A stretch of DNA of 64,000 nt from Viscum album (taxonomy: Eukaryota; Streptophyta; Magnoliopsida; Santalales; Viscaceae). The stretch lies in the NCBI GenBank assembly GCA_963277665.1, contig OY728122.1, positions 1,980,786,883 to 1,980,850,882 of the forward strand, read 5' to 3'. The notes under the pieces were generated by a model. That model was given only the letters and a program-made list of their open reading frames with translations, had not been told where the DNA came from and did no database searches. Below, piece after piece: positions 1 through 13,827 of the stretch (within the stretch, counting starts at the first letter, position 1; each line of letters opens with the position of its first letter). The translations under genes were made by a program, and so were the position numbers.

Positions 1-3000
1 ATAAACACAGCATATAAATTACATTTACTTATTGTTTATAATTACAATAACATATGAAATACATTTACATTTATAATATTTAATGTAAAATTCCAAAAAA
101 GTTACACAAACATTCCAAAAATCCTAAAATAAAACTAGGACATGTCCAATCACCTCGATTTACCTAAAAACTACATAAATGACATTATTAATTAGTTAAA
201 AAATTTCAAACAACTTTAATATAATTCCAAAACCCTCATGAAGAATATATATCTATATATATATTAGTATTTCAATGAAACTCAAATTTTTAAATATTTA
301 CGACATCAATCTATGTCTTCATCCAACATCATTCATGTGTGTTAATGTATGAAAATATAATACTTCATGCTACATAACACTTGAAATATTTATAATATGC
401 CCATATAGATTATCTATGGATCATTATATATTTATAAGGATTTCGATAACTGGACTCAAATATTACTATATATATATACATATTTTTTTTTAAATTTTTC
501 TCCGCATAAATAATCTATTTCTAATGATTAGTTAAAATATCACCTTAATAGTCATCAGATGAATTCACTTCATAATTCCACGTATCATCAATCTTTTCTT
601 ATTAATGGAAGTATCTCAAACTAATTTTACAAAGTAAAATTTAATCTATACAATCTAATGGAATTCAACATAATAATTTAACATATGAAACCCCTAGGAT
701 TCAACTTAATCATATTCAGCTAATATATTCATATTGTTATGTTCCTTAACTAACCAATAATGATAAATTATTATCTTTTGTCTGTGTTAACATATTTTTT
801 CAAAAAAAAATAATTTGCATAATCAATATCCTTATGTGGGTTTCTTTTTCATACCCTCAACTCTTTCAAATTCAGTTATTTCAATTTTTCTATGGATGTA
901 ATTATTTTCTCTCCCATGAAAGTAAATAAATAGAAAGGTATAATATTAATGAAAATTTATAATAAATGAAAACACTATTTTGAATTTATTATTATACAAA
1001 ATTTTAAATTAAAGGGTAATCCATCTGGGAAATGGGTGGAATAACATTTCAAAAATCCATGTGTCCTAAATTGATGTAATTTAAGTCTATGTGATTTATC
1101 TTAGTATTACATTACATTATTTACAAATTCAAACATAAATTTTATCCAGAAAATTATTACCATGTGATACCCACATTTAAATAGACTTATTAGAATACAA
1201 TATAATATTTATAAATAAACACCAATACTCAAATTAAAAAAACAATAAAGAATTCAATTATAACATAATCTCTCTACCATCAAACTAAATTCAGAACCAA
1301 CAACCACATCATATTAATAACCAAATATGATATTTGTAATAAAAAATGGTAAAATTCCTTTTCTTAACTCACATTAAACACTATTTGGATATTATAAATT
1401 CACATTAAATAATTTCATCATGTATTTTTTGTATCATAATTCACACTCGAGAAATCAATTACCATATATCTTCAACAAGGCATGTGTTATTCAAAGAAAC
1501 AGAAAACATATTTTTTTTAAAAATGAATGATTTGATGGATGAATGTTGATATCAATCAATGATTTCAATGATTGATATTCTTTATATAAGTGAATCCTTA
1601 ATAGATTTTAGAAATTTATCACCATAAATAAATCACGTAAAATTCCATTTAAGAATAGTTATAGATAAAGAAACATATTGATGTATGGTTATTCATAATT
1701 TATCTCCATAGTAAGGGATTTTTTGTTGATATTTTAATCAAAAAATAGAATATCATTACTTATTAGCACAATTTTGGTGAGAAATCATTATAGGGGATTA
1801 TCCATTGACAATCCAGTCATTATAATTTTTGGTAATTATTAAATTCATTTTACTTATTTGAATAACCATGTGTTGTGAATATTTTTTAAATAGGATAAAA
1901 AATCAATTTCTTCATTTTTGTATGAGCTCCCCTTCCACATTACTACAATGGTGGTTTATCTTTGTTTCTCTATATCTCTTCCAAATTTTGGAAAGTTTCA
2001 ATATGTTATATGGTGTGTGACCGACAATATTTCACATTCCAAATAGGTCCTTGTAATGTTTTTAGATAAAATAATTTTATAACCTATCATGAATTTAATG
2101 TTCATCATAATTTAACATAAAGTATTAATATTTATCACAATCATTATATTAGATATTTACAACATTACTAGACATTTATAATATATCTAGAAAAATAGTT
2201 TTTTTATTGTTCTAGGACATTATTATCTTTATGTGCGTTTTCACATATATTTTAAAGAATTTACTAGTCCATTTTATATGATATAATCTCATGAAATTTA
2301 TATTCTCAAACATTGATTACTTCTAAAAAAGTAATACTTATTGTTTATTAATCATTTAAAGTCACTATTTTTGTTTTATTCATTTATCATTACATTTAAA
2401 TGACTTATTATAATGATCCATGATGTGGTCACTATTTCCAAAGTTGAATAATCTCTTTATTTTTGTAACATCATTACCTAAATTACTCTTCGGTGTGTTA
2501 TTTAAAAATATTATTCATTTTTTGAATCCTTAAGGAATACACATCCTTACGTTTCATTAACCATTGATTTCCAACATGGGGTCCTTCACATTTCATTAGA
2601 CCCAAAATTATACATGGTGGAATTATACCTATATTAATCATCTTAATGAGTACATACATTAAAATATTCATGGAAAAACTCCAAAAATCCAAATATGACC
2701 CGATAGATAAATTTACCTATATTTTTTCTATGAATTTTACCTTCAGTCATTTTTATTCCCTTTCATGTATACGTTCTAAAATATTCATAAAATGAGATAT
2801 TACACCCAATATAAATTTCATTATGCCCAAAACATATTCTGTGACAACATTATCAGATCAATGTTGTTCATTTTTCATTGTTGATAGTTAATTATCTTCT
2901 GTAACATGATACATATGGATATATTAACAATTAATTTTTCATCTCCATGAGGATATTTTATTCTTGGAAGTTGTTAAATCGATATAGGAGAAAGTGGTGG

Positions 3001-4704
3001 ATGACATATAAGTTATTCCACCCAAATTTTTCCTGAAATTATATATAAACCTATACTATCCATTGAATCATCAGTATTGTAATACAAAATTTAAAGAGCA
3101 TGTGTTACTTTAGCAATAATATTTTACTGGAGGCATTCATAATTTTTTCAATTTCTTAATTACATTAATATAATTATTTTTATGGTAAAACTACTATAGA
3201 ACCTCTTTGGGTAGAATTCACTTTTTCTATAGTTTATGATGGTTCGTCTTGAGTACCACAAATGTTGTAAAATTTATCTTCTGATTCAAGGAACATCATG
3301 TTCAGATATTTTTTCCAATACAAACTAATCTAAATACTAGTTACTAGTTATTTTTTCATTTTCATAATACCATCCCTATAATTTTTTCTATATTAATTAA
3401 AAAAATAAAAAATATTTATTCAATTGGGATTAATATACAATTCTGAAAACAAGACACCAAGAATAGCTTTTTAACTCTATTTTTATGAATGGATCATTCC
3501 CTAAAAAATATTTCTTGCTTCCTATTTCTCATTAATTTTTTTCAATGCATCATCATCATGATTTAATGTTTTCCTACATCAGCACAATAGTGTTTTCTTT
3601 TTATTAACCAATTTTTTTTGGAGTTTTATGGGTGATCATATCCTCAACCAACACATCTTCTATATAATCAACAACCATTTATATATTTGATTTATCAACC
3701 AAAATATCCATCAATGAATCTATTATATATGTGGTGACGTCACTATGTATTGAATTAAAATAATACTTAATTTTAGAATATAAATGAAAAATAAATTCAC
3801 CAGACACATAATCTTGTAACCAAGAATTATATTTTTCATGGGGATTATTCATTTATCATGTGATCACTAAGAAATGTCATGTAAATATATGTTTAAATAC
3901 TTACCTTAAGTGATATACTATTAATACCAAAGGCTATAAATATATTACAAGGGGTTAATAAATCATTGTAGGGTAGTGGGTTACAATTAAATGGACAGAA
4001 ACATTCAAGTTAATATAAATGAATAAAACTATTCTATAAATGTATAATGTGTAAACTATAAATCTCAGATGACCACAAAAAAAAGAAAATTATAGTAATA
4101 ATAGAAAAAATAAAATATAACAACAATACACTAAAGTAAAGCACGACTCATCACCAAGGTTGTAAACCTCCAAACTCAATGTACATGATCATATCCAAAT
4201 CTCTGACTTTGGGACTCTACATGAAGAGGCCCCACTAGATATCTATAAAATAATTCCATTTCCGATATAAATTAAAATAATTTATATATAGTTAATAAAT
4301 TGAATATTCATGAATTGTGTAGCATGACCCAGTATGAAATCCACTAAAGGCCTCTCACCCATTCCACTTGTAAAAGAAGAATTTAGAACATAGTTCCAAT
4401 TTAACATAAAGGAAAATGATGAACAGAAAATTTGTTAAGCAATTTGAAATATTAAAATTTAAATTAGAATAAATGTTCATTTAATTAAATTTGAAATAAC
4501 AAAACAACATCATCTAATACACACACACATATGTATGGTGGGTGAATTTACATTCTTAGGAGTGATTACTCCTCATCAATCCACCTAGTTTTCACAAGGT
4601 GGATATTATCTAGGTTCATCTAGAATTAAACACCATTCCATGATCATAGTGGAATGTCCATTGAACACAATCCACCTTTGGATGAATATTTATCACACCA
4701 ATTA
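1..4704. other. AT-rich left flank, no recognisable gene
   Basis: I see no coding region here. Open frames on either strand are short, low-complexity and rich in Ile, Leu, Phe and Lys, as expected by chance in DNA this AT-rich. No tRNA or rRNA was found. Because the element starting at 4705 has its other end at 51587, and a gypsy 3' end lies just beyond that, this stretch is probably the continuation of the outer element's 3' LTR. That is inference from nesting: I could not align it convincingly with sequence at 57-63 kb. Confidence 0.5.
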
Positions 4705-5233
4705 TGTAACATCCCACCCCTTCCTCATTGGTTTGATAATGTTTTATATGATTCTTAGACTTATGAAATGTTCCCAAGAGGCCAAAGTATGGAAATAAAT
4801 GTCTAGGGATTCTAGAAAAATTAGGTAATAATTTTACATTACAATAAAACCAATGAAAAAATCAAGGAATAAACAACAATAAATAAATGATTCATTTCAG
4901 CAATTTAAACCAAGTTAACACAATACAAAGATACAACAAAAATACCAAACTCTTCCAAAACAATTCCCAAAAACCAATACAACTAAATAAAACAAATCCC
5001 AATATCAGAGTACCATGAGGAAGACTCAACAACAAGACCAAAAGAAAACTATCACACACTCCACATCCCCACAAAAATATCCATGTTTCAAGAACCATAA
5101 TACCACACAATCATCATAATAAACTACTCGAAAAATGGGACGCTTAACCATTGCTCGTATCCCAGAATACCACATCTACAAAATAACCCAAGTGCCAAAG
5201 CAATGGGGGAGTAATAATACTCAATTGGTTTTC
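4705..5233 (-). repeat. Host gypsy 3' LTR, distal piece left of the array
   Basis: Begins TGTAACATCCCACCCC, matching the diverged left edge of the sister LTR at 49517. It then follows that LTR through a block ending with an AGTAATAATACTCA-like motif, which corresponds to 50012-50040. It breaks off exactly where the tandem array starts. The last five bases, TTTTC, are the array's target duplication. Nothing coding is visible; the longest open frame has no recognisable domain. Confidence 0.8.
5229..5233. repeat. Left target-site duplication of the array (TTTTC)
   Basis: TTTTC directly precedes the first TGTAAC of the array. It is identical to the five bases directly after the last ...CCTTACA. 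Confidence 0.85.
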
Positions 5234-8200
5234 TGTAACACCCCAGGTAAATAAATAAATATGATATTTACATATTTATTAATATTTTTTAATTAAATAT
5301 TAATTTTTCTTTAAAGGGGTTGATATTTTCAATGTGTTAACCGATACGCAACAACAAGTTTCTTTGAAATCTTATATTGCACACTAATAATATAATATTA
5401 TTATTTTAAATGGTAGTCAACACCTAGCCGTTATATTGGAGCAAATGAATAGAACTAACTAAAATATGATTATAGATGTTTTTTAAATATATTTACTTTT
5501 ATCCAATAAAAGTTGGAGGCTTAAAATTTGAATGAATCTAATTTTAACCATAATTTATATTAAAAGGCAGATTTATCGCATTTTGATGGAGAACCCTATT
5601 TAAATATATTTTTGGTATCTTTCATATGATAATTTTGACATAATAAAATTCTTATTTATATTTGTATCATCAAAATTTACTTTGGGTAATTTTTTGGTAT
5701 TTTTTTGATAAAATTCATTTTTTAATGAACAGTGAAAAATACTGTAATTTATTTCAAAAGTGATTTTCAATATAATTTGTTTATAAGGTTATATTATCTT
5801 TTAATTTGGGTTTACAGTTGAATTAGAATATATTTTTACCATTTAATCCAATGGTGGTCATTGTATGTAATTTAAAATTTCAATTTGATGTAAAAACAAG
5901 TCAATTTTTTTGATAAATTTTACTTCTTAAAAACTCGTCTTTGGTTTTGACAATGGGAATTATTTTTTAATTAATTAATGAAATTTCTCTATTTTTAGTA
6001 TGGTAAAATGGATTAAATATTAAAAATCATAAGGTCCAAATTAGGTAAATAAGATTCTTTTTTTTTTGACATGATGAATAGTAATTACGGCAATTACTTT
6101 TAATTACCCTGATTAATTTGTAAATTGGGTAAAAAGGGTAAAAAAAATAATGTTATAATAATATAAAATTACTCATCCATGTGTCTTAGTTCTATTTGTT
6201 GTGTCATTGACGACCATGGGATGCTTTGTGACAACTTTGGGACCCCATGGAATCACTTTAGTGTGATAGTGACCTTTTATCATATTATTTTTAATGAAAG
6301 GAAAGTACAACCAAATTATGTAACACCTAAGTAAAAAAATTAGTTTTTTTATCAAAATGATATCTTTGAATATAAATAGTCATTGTAAAGCTAAAAATAT
6401 TTCCTAAATCATGATATTTTATTTATAATTTTTAGACATTATATAAATAAATTTATTTTTGACACAATGATGATATAGTTATCACCTCATTAATGAATGA
6501 TTTAAATAAATGATATTATAAGTGTTAAAAGAATTTGTTTTAGAGAAATTTGATGCTATAAACAAATTTAATAGATTCGTATGATATTTAAAATTTATTT
6601 TTATACTTTTATTTCGAAGGAAAAAATCTTTTATGCCTTTATCAAAAGTCAACTACCTAATAGTGTCAAAATTGGCATAAATGAGTTTTTTAAAAAATGT
6701 TATTTTATTAAATGGTATAATAGTCCAAAAAGAATAATATTCTTCCAAATGGAATATAATATATTAATAATATAATTATTGATAAAATTATGGGACTATT
6801 GTCATTTTAAAGTAACCATTATGTCATTATATTTTGAAAATAAAAAAACGTAGTAAGACTTATTAATTTTAACTAAGGGTAAAAATGAAACTATAAGGTT
6901 AATTATATGACCTCCACTTGTATAAATCCAATTGGTTTAGTTGATTTCAACCCCTTATCCTCTTATCCTCAAAATACAATATTTTGGAACTATTATAATT
7001 TGAAAAACACTTTATAATAAATTAATATTTCATGACCTTCTAACAGTACCCCTCCTCCCCCTTCTAAAAGCCATCACCTATACCCCATACTCACACATCT
7101 CAAGCCCTTATCTCGTCCAATCTCTGATCATATTGCCTCTACACATACCTCTCTTTCTCTTAGAAGTTTCACTTTGGGCAAAAGTCTTTCCAAGGAAGCC
7201 TTTGGCTCAAATAAAAAAGAGTTACCCGATTTAGAGGTATTGTCTTCTCTCGAGTTCCTTTATTTTGTTTTCCTTCTTCACTCGACGCTAACATTATTAT
7301 TATTTGATTATATAACATCAACAGTATCCTAAATATATTAGGATGTTTTTAGGAGAAGGATTTTATTTACAATTACACACACCATTGTCTAATGGTTAAA
7401 GAACATACTGTTTCTGTGGGTGGCAAATTACCGCCTCACGAAATGATGATTATTGAATCTTCTCTTAACACCTTTCATGGTGGACATTATGATGTCAATT
7501 TATTTATATATTATATATATGGTATTTATGATATCTATATGCTTCTGTATTCTATGTTTAAATAATATCTTTATACTTTTCATGTCGTGTAATTGTGATA
7601 ATTTCATCTGAGAAAGTGTGGACTACCGTCCCCTCAAGTGATGTGACTCGTTCATGCAATACATGGAATGTATAAAGGGTGAAATTAATGAACTTATGTG
7701 ACCTATATAACATATATATTATAATTTAATTATAATATATATATTTAACATTTATTTTTAATTTATTTAATATGACAAAAAAATGAAAGTAGTGTTCATG
7801 CGTACGTACGGCCTACCGTCTCCATGAATGATGCATATCAATTTTTTATCTCCAAATGTTATGGAATAGTATAAAATGAATATATAATGTATATATATGG
7901 TATTTAAACTATTAATACTACTCTTTAGATGAGTTATTTATAACTACATGGACAATTCTTTTCTAACAAGTTTATTTTGTACTAATGTACCAAACGTCGA
8001 CAAAACATATGATATGAACTCACATAATTAACTAATTATTATAACATTTTAATATGTGATATGAATTGAATAATGAACATTAATGGAGCTCCTTAAGAAA
8101 TTATAAATTCCCTAAGTTTATTATTCAGGAATATAAAGAATGAACGAGAACAAGTCGGACTCGAGGTAAGGGATTATACCTCTCTCTTTCTTTTAAGTAC

Positions 8201-10014
8201 TCTCTTTTAGGTAATTTATTTTAAGATCCTCTTTATTATTTTTGGGGTTGTTATGTTATATTTTTCTTACTGTAATTTTTATGTTCGTATGATGAGAGAA
8301 ACTATTTGATCTCATCAATCCATTTTTTGGATGCTTTAAGTGTCGCTGTTAGGATGCCGAGTTTTCGTAAGGGATTTTTCATCTCACTTTTATTCCCATG
8401 ATATTCATGATACATTTTCCACTATTTCCTTTAGTGTGGTGTGTGTAATTCCCATGATTGTATTCATTGTTTAATATAATTTAATTTATGGGTATTTACA
8501 TCTTCAATTTATGATCCTTCTTTCATGGGTTGTACGTTTCGAAAGTTACCCAAATCGATAACGGAACCTTTCACCCTATTCTTTTTAAAAGAATTCCTTC
8601 TGTTATGTCTTTTAATTTACATATAATTATGTTGGGATATATTATTATATATCCTTATTGATATAAATTTTATGTCCAAGTGATGAGATGCCATTTTCTC
8701 TCACATCAACTCATTTTCTGAATTTTATTGTGACGCCGTTAGGCTGTCGATTTTCTGTATGGGAACTTCTTAACCCAATTTCAATTATTTGGGTTAAACC
8801 TATAATTCATGATTATGTCATGCTATGAATATTTGGGGATGCCATATGATTGTTTTAAACATAATATCAACTTATATTTGGTGTATTTATATTTTTCAAA
8901 AATAATTATGTAATTGATTTACCCATAATCTAAGGACACCGTCTTTATATGGGACTTTGTCTCAATCTCCAATCACTGAGGCATATTTTTATTTCTACAA
9001 GACATTTTTCTATATAGTGTATAAAACCATTTTTACTTTTCATTCAAGGTTAATATTTTCCCTATGATTCATTTTACTAAACAATAAATAGGGGTGTTTC
9101 TTTTTTTAACGTAAGCGGTGACAATGACCTTTTTTGCCGCCATGATTATTATTTGATCTACGGATTCCTTATCAAGACATAATGTTTTCAAAAGAAAAAT
9201 AATCAAAATATACTCCTTTTACATATTTTAGTATTGAAAATGGTTTTTATAACTCATTTGTTATTTCAATATTATAAAATGTTATATTGTTATTGCAATG
9301 TGGAAATGTTATGTTTCCTTTATGCTTGTTTTATGTGTTATGATTATGTTATGGTTCTTGGGAATTGTTTATGAAGTCGGGTGGTTCCGTGATAAAATAA
9401 GGGTGGGTGAGCCCAAGATAGCTCTTCAATGCATTAGGTAACGCGAAGGAGTTAAACGCTATGTTTTCTCCGAAGATATTTTGTGAATATACGGTGATGG
9501 GTATTCCAAACGTAACCATGAGGGTTACTCCCTATGTAATAATGTTATGAATGCCTCAAGTTACCTTTATGTCTTATGATTTCTATGAGTTATTCATAAA
9601 TATTATTATTTAATGAGGTATGTTAATGTGATTGTGTTTTATGAGTAAAGTATGATTTCATTGATTTTATGTATACATGGACTAATATTTTCTTTCCATA
9701 TTTTTATATCCCTTACTTATCTTTTTATGCCCATCCAAAGTCTTAGAAATGTTTTTAACAAGTCAAGGGAAATGTACCTATGTAATGATAGTGTCGAAGA
9801 AGTGTCAAGAAAGAAACATTGTTTTATTTTAAATATGTTTCCTTTGATGGAATAAAAATGAATACTATTTTTTATGTAACCACCGTGTTTAAATGTGGAA
9901 TGAAATGCATGATTTAGGACCTAATTCTCTAAAACTCTAAAACCTAAAAAGATCCTCAATGTGAATTCTTGAAAAAAATCAAGATTAGGTAATGTTTAAG
10001 GTTTGGGCCTTACA
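5234..10014 (+). repeat. Array LTR 1
   Basis: 4781 bp, from TGTAACACCCCAGG to ...GGGCCTTACA. It sits directly after the TTTTC target duplication, so it is the original 5' LTR edge. Its TATA-like box at about 7061 is altered (TTCTAAAAG), unlike copies 2-6. The conserved short frame at 7392-7565 is open for 57 codons. A GC-richer palindrome CGTACGTACG starts at 7801. No other gene is visible. Confidence 0.88.
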
Positions 10015-11467
10015 GTTGGTATCAAAGGTTGGTTCATATAACTTTAGGGATTAGGAGTTTTCGTTAGACACATGGTTAGTCCCTATGTCTATTATTTCAG
10101 TTAAATATTTTTTTTATAAATTTTTTCAGGTCAAGTAAAGTCAGTTACAAATGTATGGAGGAGTATCTCAAACGACATTCCTATCTCTTCCTGAGGACAT
10201 GCTTGAAATAATTAATGCAAAGTCATGTTCGGATGATTGTTAAACTTTTTCTAGCATACAACTCACTTGAAAGCAGTTGTTGGAGATATCAAACACCTCC
10301 ACTATACATCATTATCATTTTGGATCATGTGTTGTATGTAGACAAATCCTATTTTAAAAAAATTATCATATTTTCAAGAAATGTAAATATTATAGAGGCA
10401 TTTTAAAATATTTCACCTTATCACAATATTTTGAAGCATATTTGATTTTAAAAAAGGTTCCAAAGAAGGAGAACCTTGTGAAACCTATTTATATATACTT
10501 TTACAGTATAGCCTCTCAGCACATACTAATGGAATTTTAAAATTACCATTAATTGAATGTTTCAACTCAAATTTGGTCTGACTATTTTATAGAAATCATG
10601 TTTCATCATATGTTTTTAAGTTATATGTCATACATGATTATTTTCAAAAAAAATTCTGTGAACACCCATATGACCCATGTTGTACAAGGTGTATTTGGAT
10701 GGAGGAAAAAATGATTTTTATAGATCATTAAATAATTATTGCAATGCATGGAAATTTTACCTACATAAACAAGATGATGATAAAAAAAATGGACACCATG
10801 ATCAAGGTATGATGTTCTTAATTTTGGGGATTAAGAGTACATTTTATTTTTGTAAAAGATCATCTTTTTTGTGGATTATATGATCTTGTACTAACCATTT
10901 TGGATTTGGATAAGGTCCTATGATATGCGAAATATATAGTTCATATTTTGTGGAATATTTGATTCTCTTGAAGTTGATTATAGCACTCTTAATGTGAACA
11001 AGTCATCCTGAATACTCACTGTTTGGTGAAAATATGAGTTTGTGTTAGAAATATAGTAAAAGATGAAGTCTACATGAAAAGTAAGTATGTTTCCTTATGT
11101 TTTATTTAATCTCATAAATAAGTGCATTAATGAAAATAAACTTAAAACAAAAATGTTGTCTGTTAACTTTTCCTACTGGGGAATCAAATACCGTTTAACC
11201 CATCACAAGTTTGTGATTTTCTGGTGGTTAACTTTCTTCTAGACATGCTTTCTATCACTCTCCATCAGAAAATGATGGTTTGTTTTCTCCTCCATATCCA
11301 TGTTTTAATGGAATCCTAGTATCTGTTTTCTTCGGTGACCTTTTTATTTCTTTTTCTTTATTTTAAAGTGATGGTTTAATTGACTAATTTCTGATGGGGG
11401 ACGTTAAATGATGTTTCCAAGCCCAATTTTAAAATTTCGAGGACACAATTCCAAAAAGGAGGAAGTA
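10015..11467 (+). mobile_element. Array internal region 1
   Basis: 1453 bp between LTR 1 and LTR 2. The primer-binding site is TGGTATCAAAGG at 10017-10028, directly after the LTR end and one or two spacer bases. The polypurine tract is AAAAAGGAGGAAG at 11453-11465. Between them lies the F-box-like pseudogene (10151-10834) and about 600 bp of non-coding sequence before the tract. No polyprotein domain was found. Confidence 0.85.
10151..10834 (+). pseudogene. F-box-like captured gene, copy 1 (broken)
   Basis: Homologous along its whole length to the best copy at 16383-17072. It keeps the F-box-like N-terminus (TFLSLPEDMLEII) about 135 bp after the primer-binding site. In-frame stops fall at codon 31 (TAA), codon 40 (TGA, 10268-10270) and codon 69 (TAA, 10355-10357), and at TGA 10579-10581. 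A one-base deletion lies near 10439, where the TTTGATTTT block is shorter than in copy 2. The stops at codon 69 and at 10579 are shared with copy 4. It cannot make the full protein. Confidence 0.7.
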
Positions 11468-13293
11468 TGTAACATCCTAGGTAAATAATGAAATAAGATG
11501 TTTTAATATTTATTAATATTTATAAATTAAATATTAATTTTTCTTTAAATGGATTTCTATTTTTATGGCTTTCCCCAAACGCAACAATAGGTTTCTTTGA
11601 AATCTTACATTGCACAATAATAATATAATATATTTATTTTAAATGGTACTTAACACCTAGCCGTTGTGTTGGTGGGAATAAATAGAACTAACTAAAATAT
11701 GGTTATATATGTTTGTTAAATGTATTTACTTATATCCAATAAAAGTTAGATTCTTATCATGTGAATGAATCTAATTTTAAGCATAATTTACATTAAAATG
11801 ACGATTTATGACCTTTTGATGGTGAAACCTATTTATATATAGTTTTGGTAACATTATTATAATAATTTTGACAAAATAAAATTCTTCTTTAGATTCATAT
11901 CATAAAAATTTACTTTGGGTAAATTTTTGTTATTTTTCTGATAAAATTCATTTTTTAATGAAAAGTGGAAAATACTGTATTTTATTTCAAATGTTCCTTT
12001 TGTTATAATTTATTTATAAGGTTAGATTATATTTTTAATTGGTTATAAAGTCAAATTAGAGTATTTATTTACCATTTAATCTAGTTTTTTCCATTGGATG
12101 TAATTTCACTTTTCAATTCTATGTAAAAACAAGTCAATCTTTTGATAAATTTTAATTCTTAAAAACCTATCTTTGGTTTTGACAACGGGAATTATTTTTA
12201 AATTAATTAATGAAATTTCTATATTTGGAGTTTGGTAAAATGGATTCCATATTTGGAATCAGAAGGTACAAATTATGAAATTAAGACTCTTTTTTTTTGA
12301 CACGATGAAAATAAATTACGGTAATTATTTTTAATTACCTAGATTAATTAGTAAATCTGGTAAAAAGGGTAAACAAAATAATGCTATAATAATATAAAAT
12401 TACCCATACATGTGTATTAATTCTATTTTTTGTGTCATTTACAACCATGGGATTCCTTGTGCCAACTTTGGGACCCCAAGGAATGACTTTAGTGTGATAG
12501 TGACCTTTTATTATATTATTTTTAAAGAAAGGAAAATATAACAAAAGTATGTAACACCAAAGTAAAACAATGTTAGTTTTGATTATATCAATTATCTATT
12601 TGACTATAAATAGTCGTTGGAAATCTAAAAAGATTTCATACATCATGATATTTTATTTATAATTTTTAGAAATTATATAAATAATGTTATCTTTGACACA
12701 ATGATGATTCAGTTATTACCTTATTAATGAAAGATTTAAATAAATGATACTACAAGTGTTGAAATAATTTTTTAAGAATTTGGATGCTATACACGAATTT
12801 TGTAGATGCGCATGATATGTCAAATTTATATTAATACTATTATTTAGAAGTAATAAATCTTTTATGCCTTTATCAAATGTCAACTACCAAATAGTGTCAA
12901 AATTGAAATAAATGAGTTTTTAGAACAAATTTTATTTTATAAAATGGAATAATAGTCCAAAAAATATAATATTATGCCAAATGAAATATAATATATTAAT
13001 AATAAAATTATTTATACAATTATGGGACTATTTTTATTTTAATGTAATTATTATAAAATTATAATTTGTAAATAAAAAAAGACGTAGTAAGAATTATTCA
13101 TTTTAACTAAGGGTTAAAAGGAAAAGATTAGGTGAATTATATGACCTTAACTTGTATAAATCCTATTGGTTGAGTGGATTTATACCCCTTATCCTCTTAT
13201 CCTATAAATACACCATTTTGTAACTATTATAATTTGAAAAACATTTTATAATAAATTAATATATCATGACATTCGAAGAGTGCCCCTCCTCCC

Positions 13294-13306
13294 CCTTATA
13301 AAAAGC
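13294..13306 (+). promoter_or_regulatory. Candidate TATA box of the array LTRs (representative copy)
   Basis: CTTATAAAAAGCC follows a C-rich run and precedes a CT-rich stretch, a layout usual for plant Pol II start regions. It recurs in the same place in LTR 3 (about 19533), LTR 4 (25771), LTR 5 (32757) and LTR 6 (39866), and is altered in LTR 1 (about 7060). Another TATA-like sequence (CCTATAAATACACC at about 13201) lies 90 bp upstream. Which one was used, if either, cannot be told from sequence. Confidence 0.35.
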
Positions 13307-13626
13307 CATCACCTCTACAACTTACTCACACATCTCAAGACCTTGGATCATCCAAAATCTGATCATGTTATCTCTCAAAATACCTCTCTTTCTCCTAGAA
13401 GCCTCACTTTGGGCATAAGTCCTTCCAAGGAAGCCTTTGGCTCAAATCAAAAAGAGGTACCCGATTTAGAGGTAATGTCTTCTCTCGAGTTCCTTTATTT
13501 TATTTTCCTTCTTCACTCACCACTAATAGTATTATTATTTGATTCCATAACAAAAAATTTATCCAAAATATATTAGGATATTGTTATGAGATTTATTTTA
13601 TGTACACTTACACACACCTTTGTCTA

Positions 13627-13827
13627 ATGGTTAAGGAACATATTGTTTCTGTGGGTGGCGAATTACTGCCTCACGAAACAATGATTGTTCAATCTTCTCT
13701 TAACACCTTTAATGGTGTACATTATGATGTCTCTGTATTTTTATATGATATATATGGTATTTATTTTTTCTATATGCCTCTGTATTTTATTTTTAAATCA
13801 TATCATTATACTTTTCATGTCGTGTAA
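13627..13827 (+). CDS. Conserved short open frame inside the array LTRs (best copy)
   Basis: A 66-codon frame beginning MVKEHIVSVGGELLPHET and ending with a Tyr/Phe-rich hydrophobic tail. The same frame is open in LTR 1 (7392-7565), LTR 3 (19866-20042), LTR 4 (26105-26305, ATG changed to ATT) and LTR 5 (33089-33292). It is frameshifted in LTR 6 near 40273, where its start is GTG. I do not recognise the protein. It may be a leader peptide, an exon of captured sequence, or simply a young fossil. The evidence is only that stops are rarer here than in the F-box pseudogenes of the same array. Low confidence that it is a gene. Confidence 0.2.
   Translation: MVKEHIVSVGGELLPHETMIVQSSLNTFNGVHYDVSVFLYDIYGIYFFYMPLYFIFKSYHYTFHVV

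Noticed and set aside
2498..2692. A 64-residue minus-strand frame in the left flank
   Set aside because: Low complexity and no recognisable domain; expected by chance in this base composition.
10015..11467. The short 1.45-kb segment as the LTR and the 4.78-kb segment as the internal region
   Set aside because: The array begins and ends with the 4.78-kb segment, directly next to the TTTTC duplications. The primer-binding site and polypurine tract also face the right way only if the long segment is the LTR.
12344..12544. Repeated minus-strand frame with a GHYHTKVIPWGPKVGT-like segment (also at 6173, 18595 and other copies)
   Set aside because: It is antisense to the LTR and appears only because the LTR is repeated. 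It breaks in several copies and has no recognisable domain.
13280..13576. A 98-residue plus-strand frame in LTR 2 (also partly open in LTRs 3, 4 and 6)
   Set aside because: It covers the TATA-like and CT-rich promoter block. The frame is interrupted at different points in the other LTRs and the composition reflects the CT-rich DNA.
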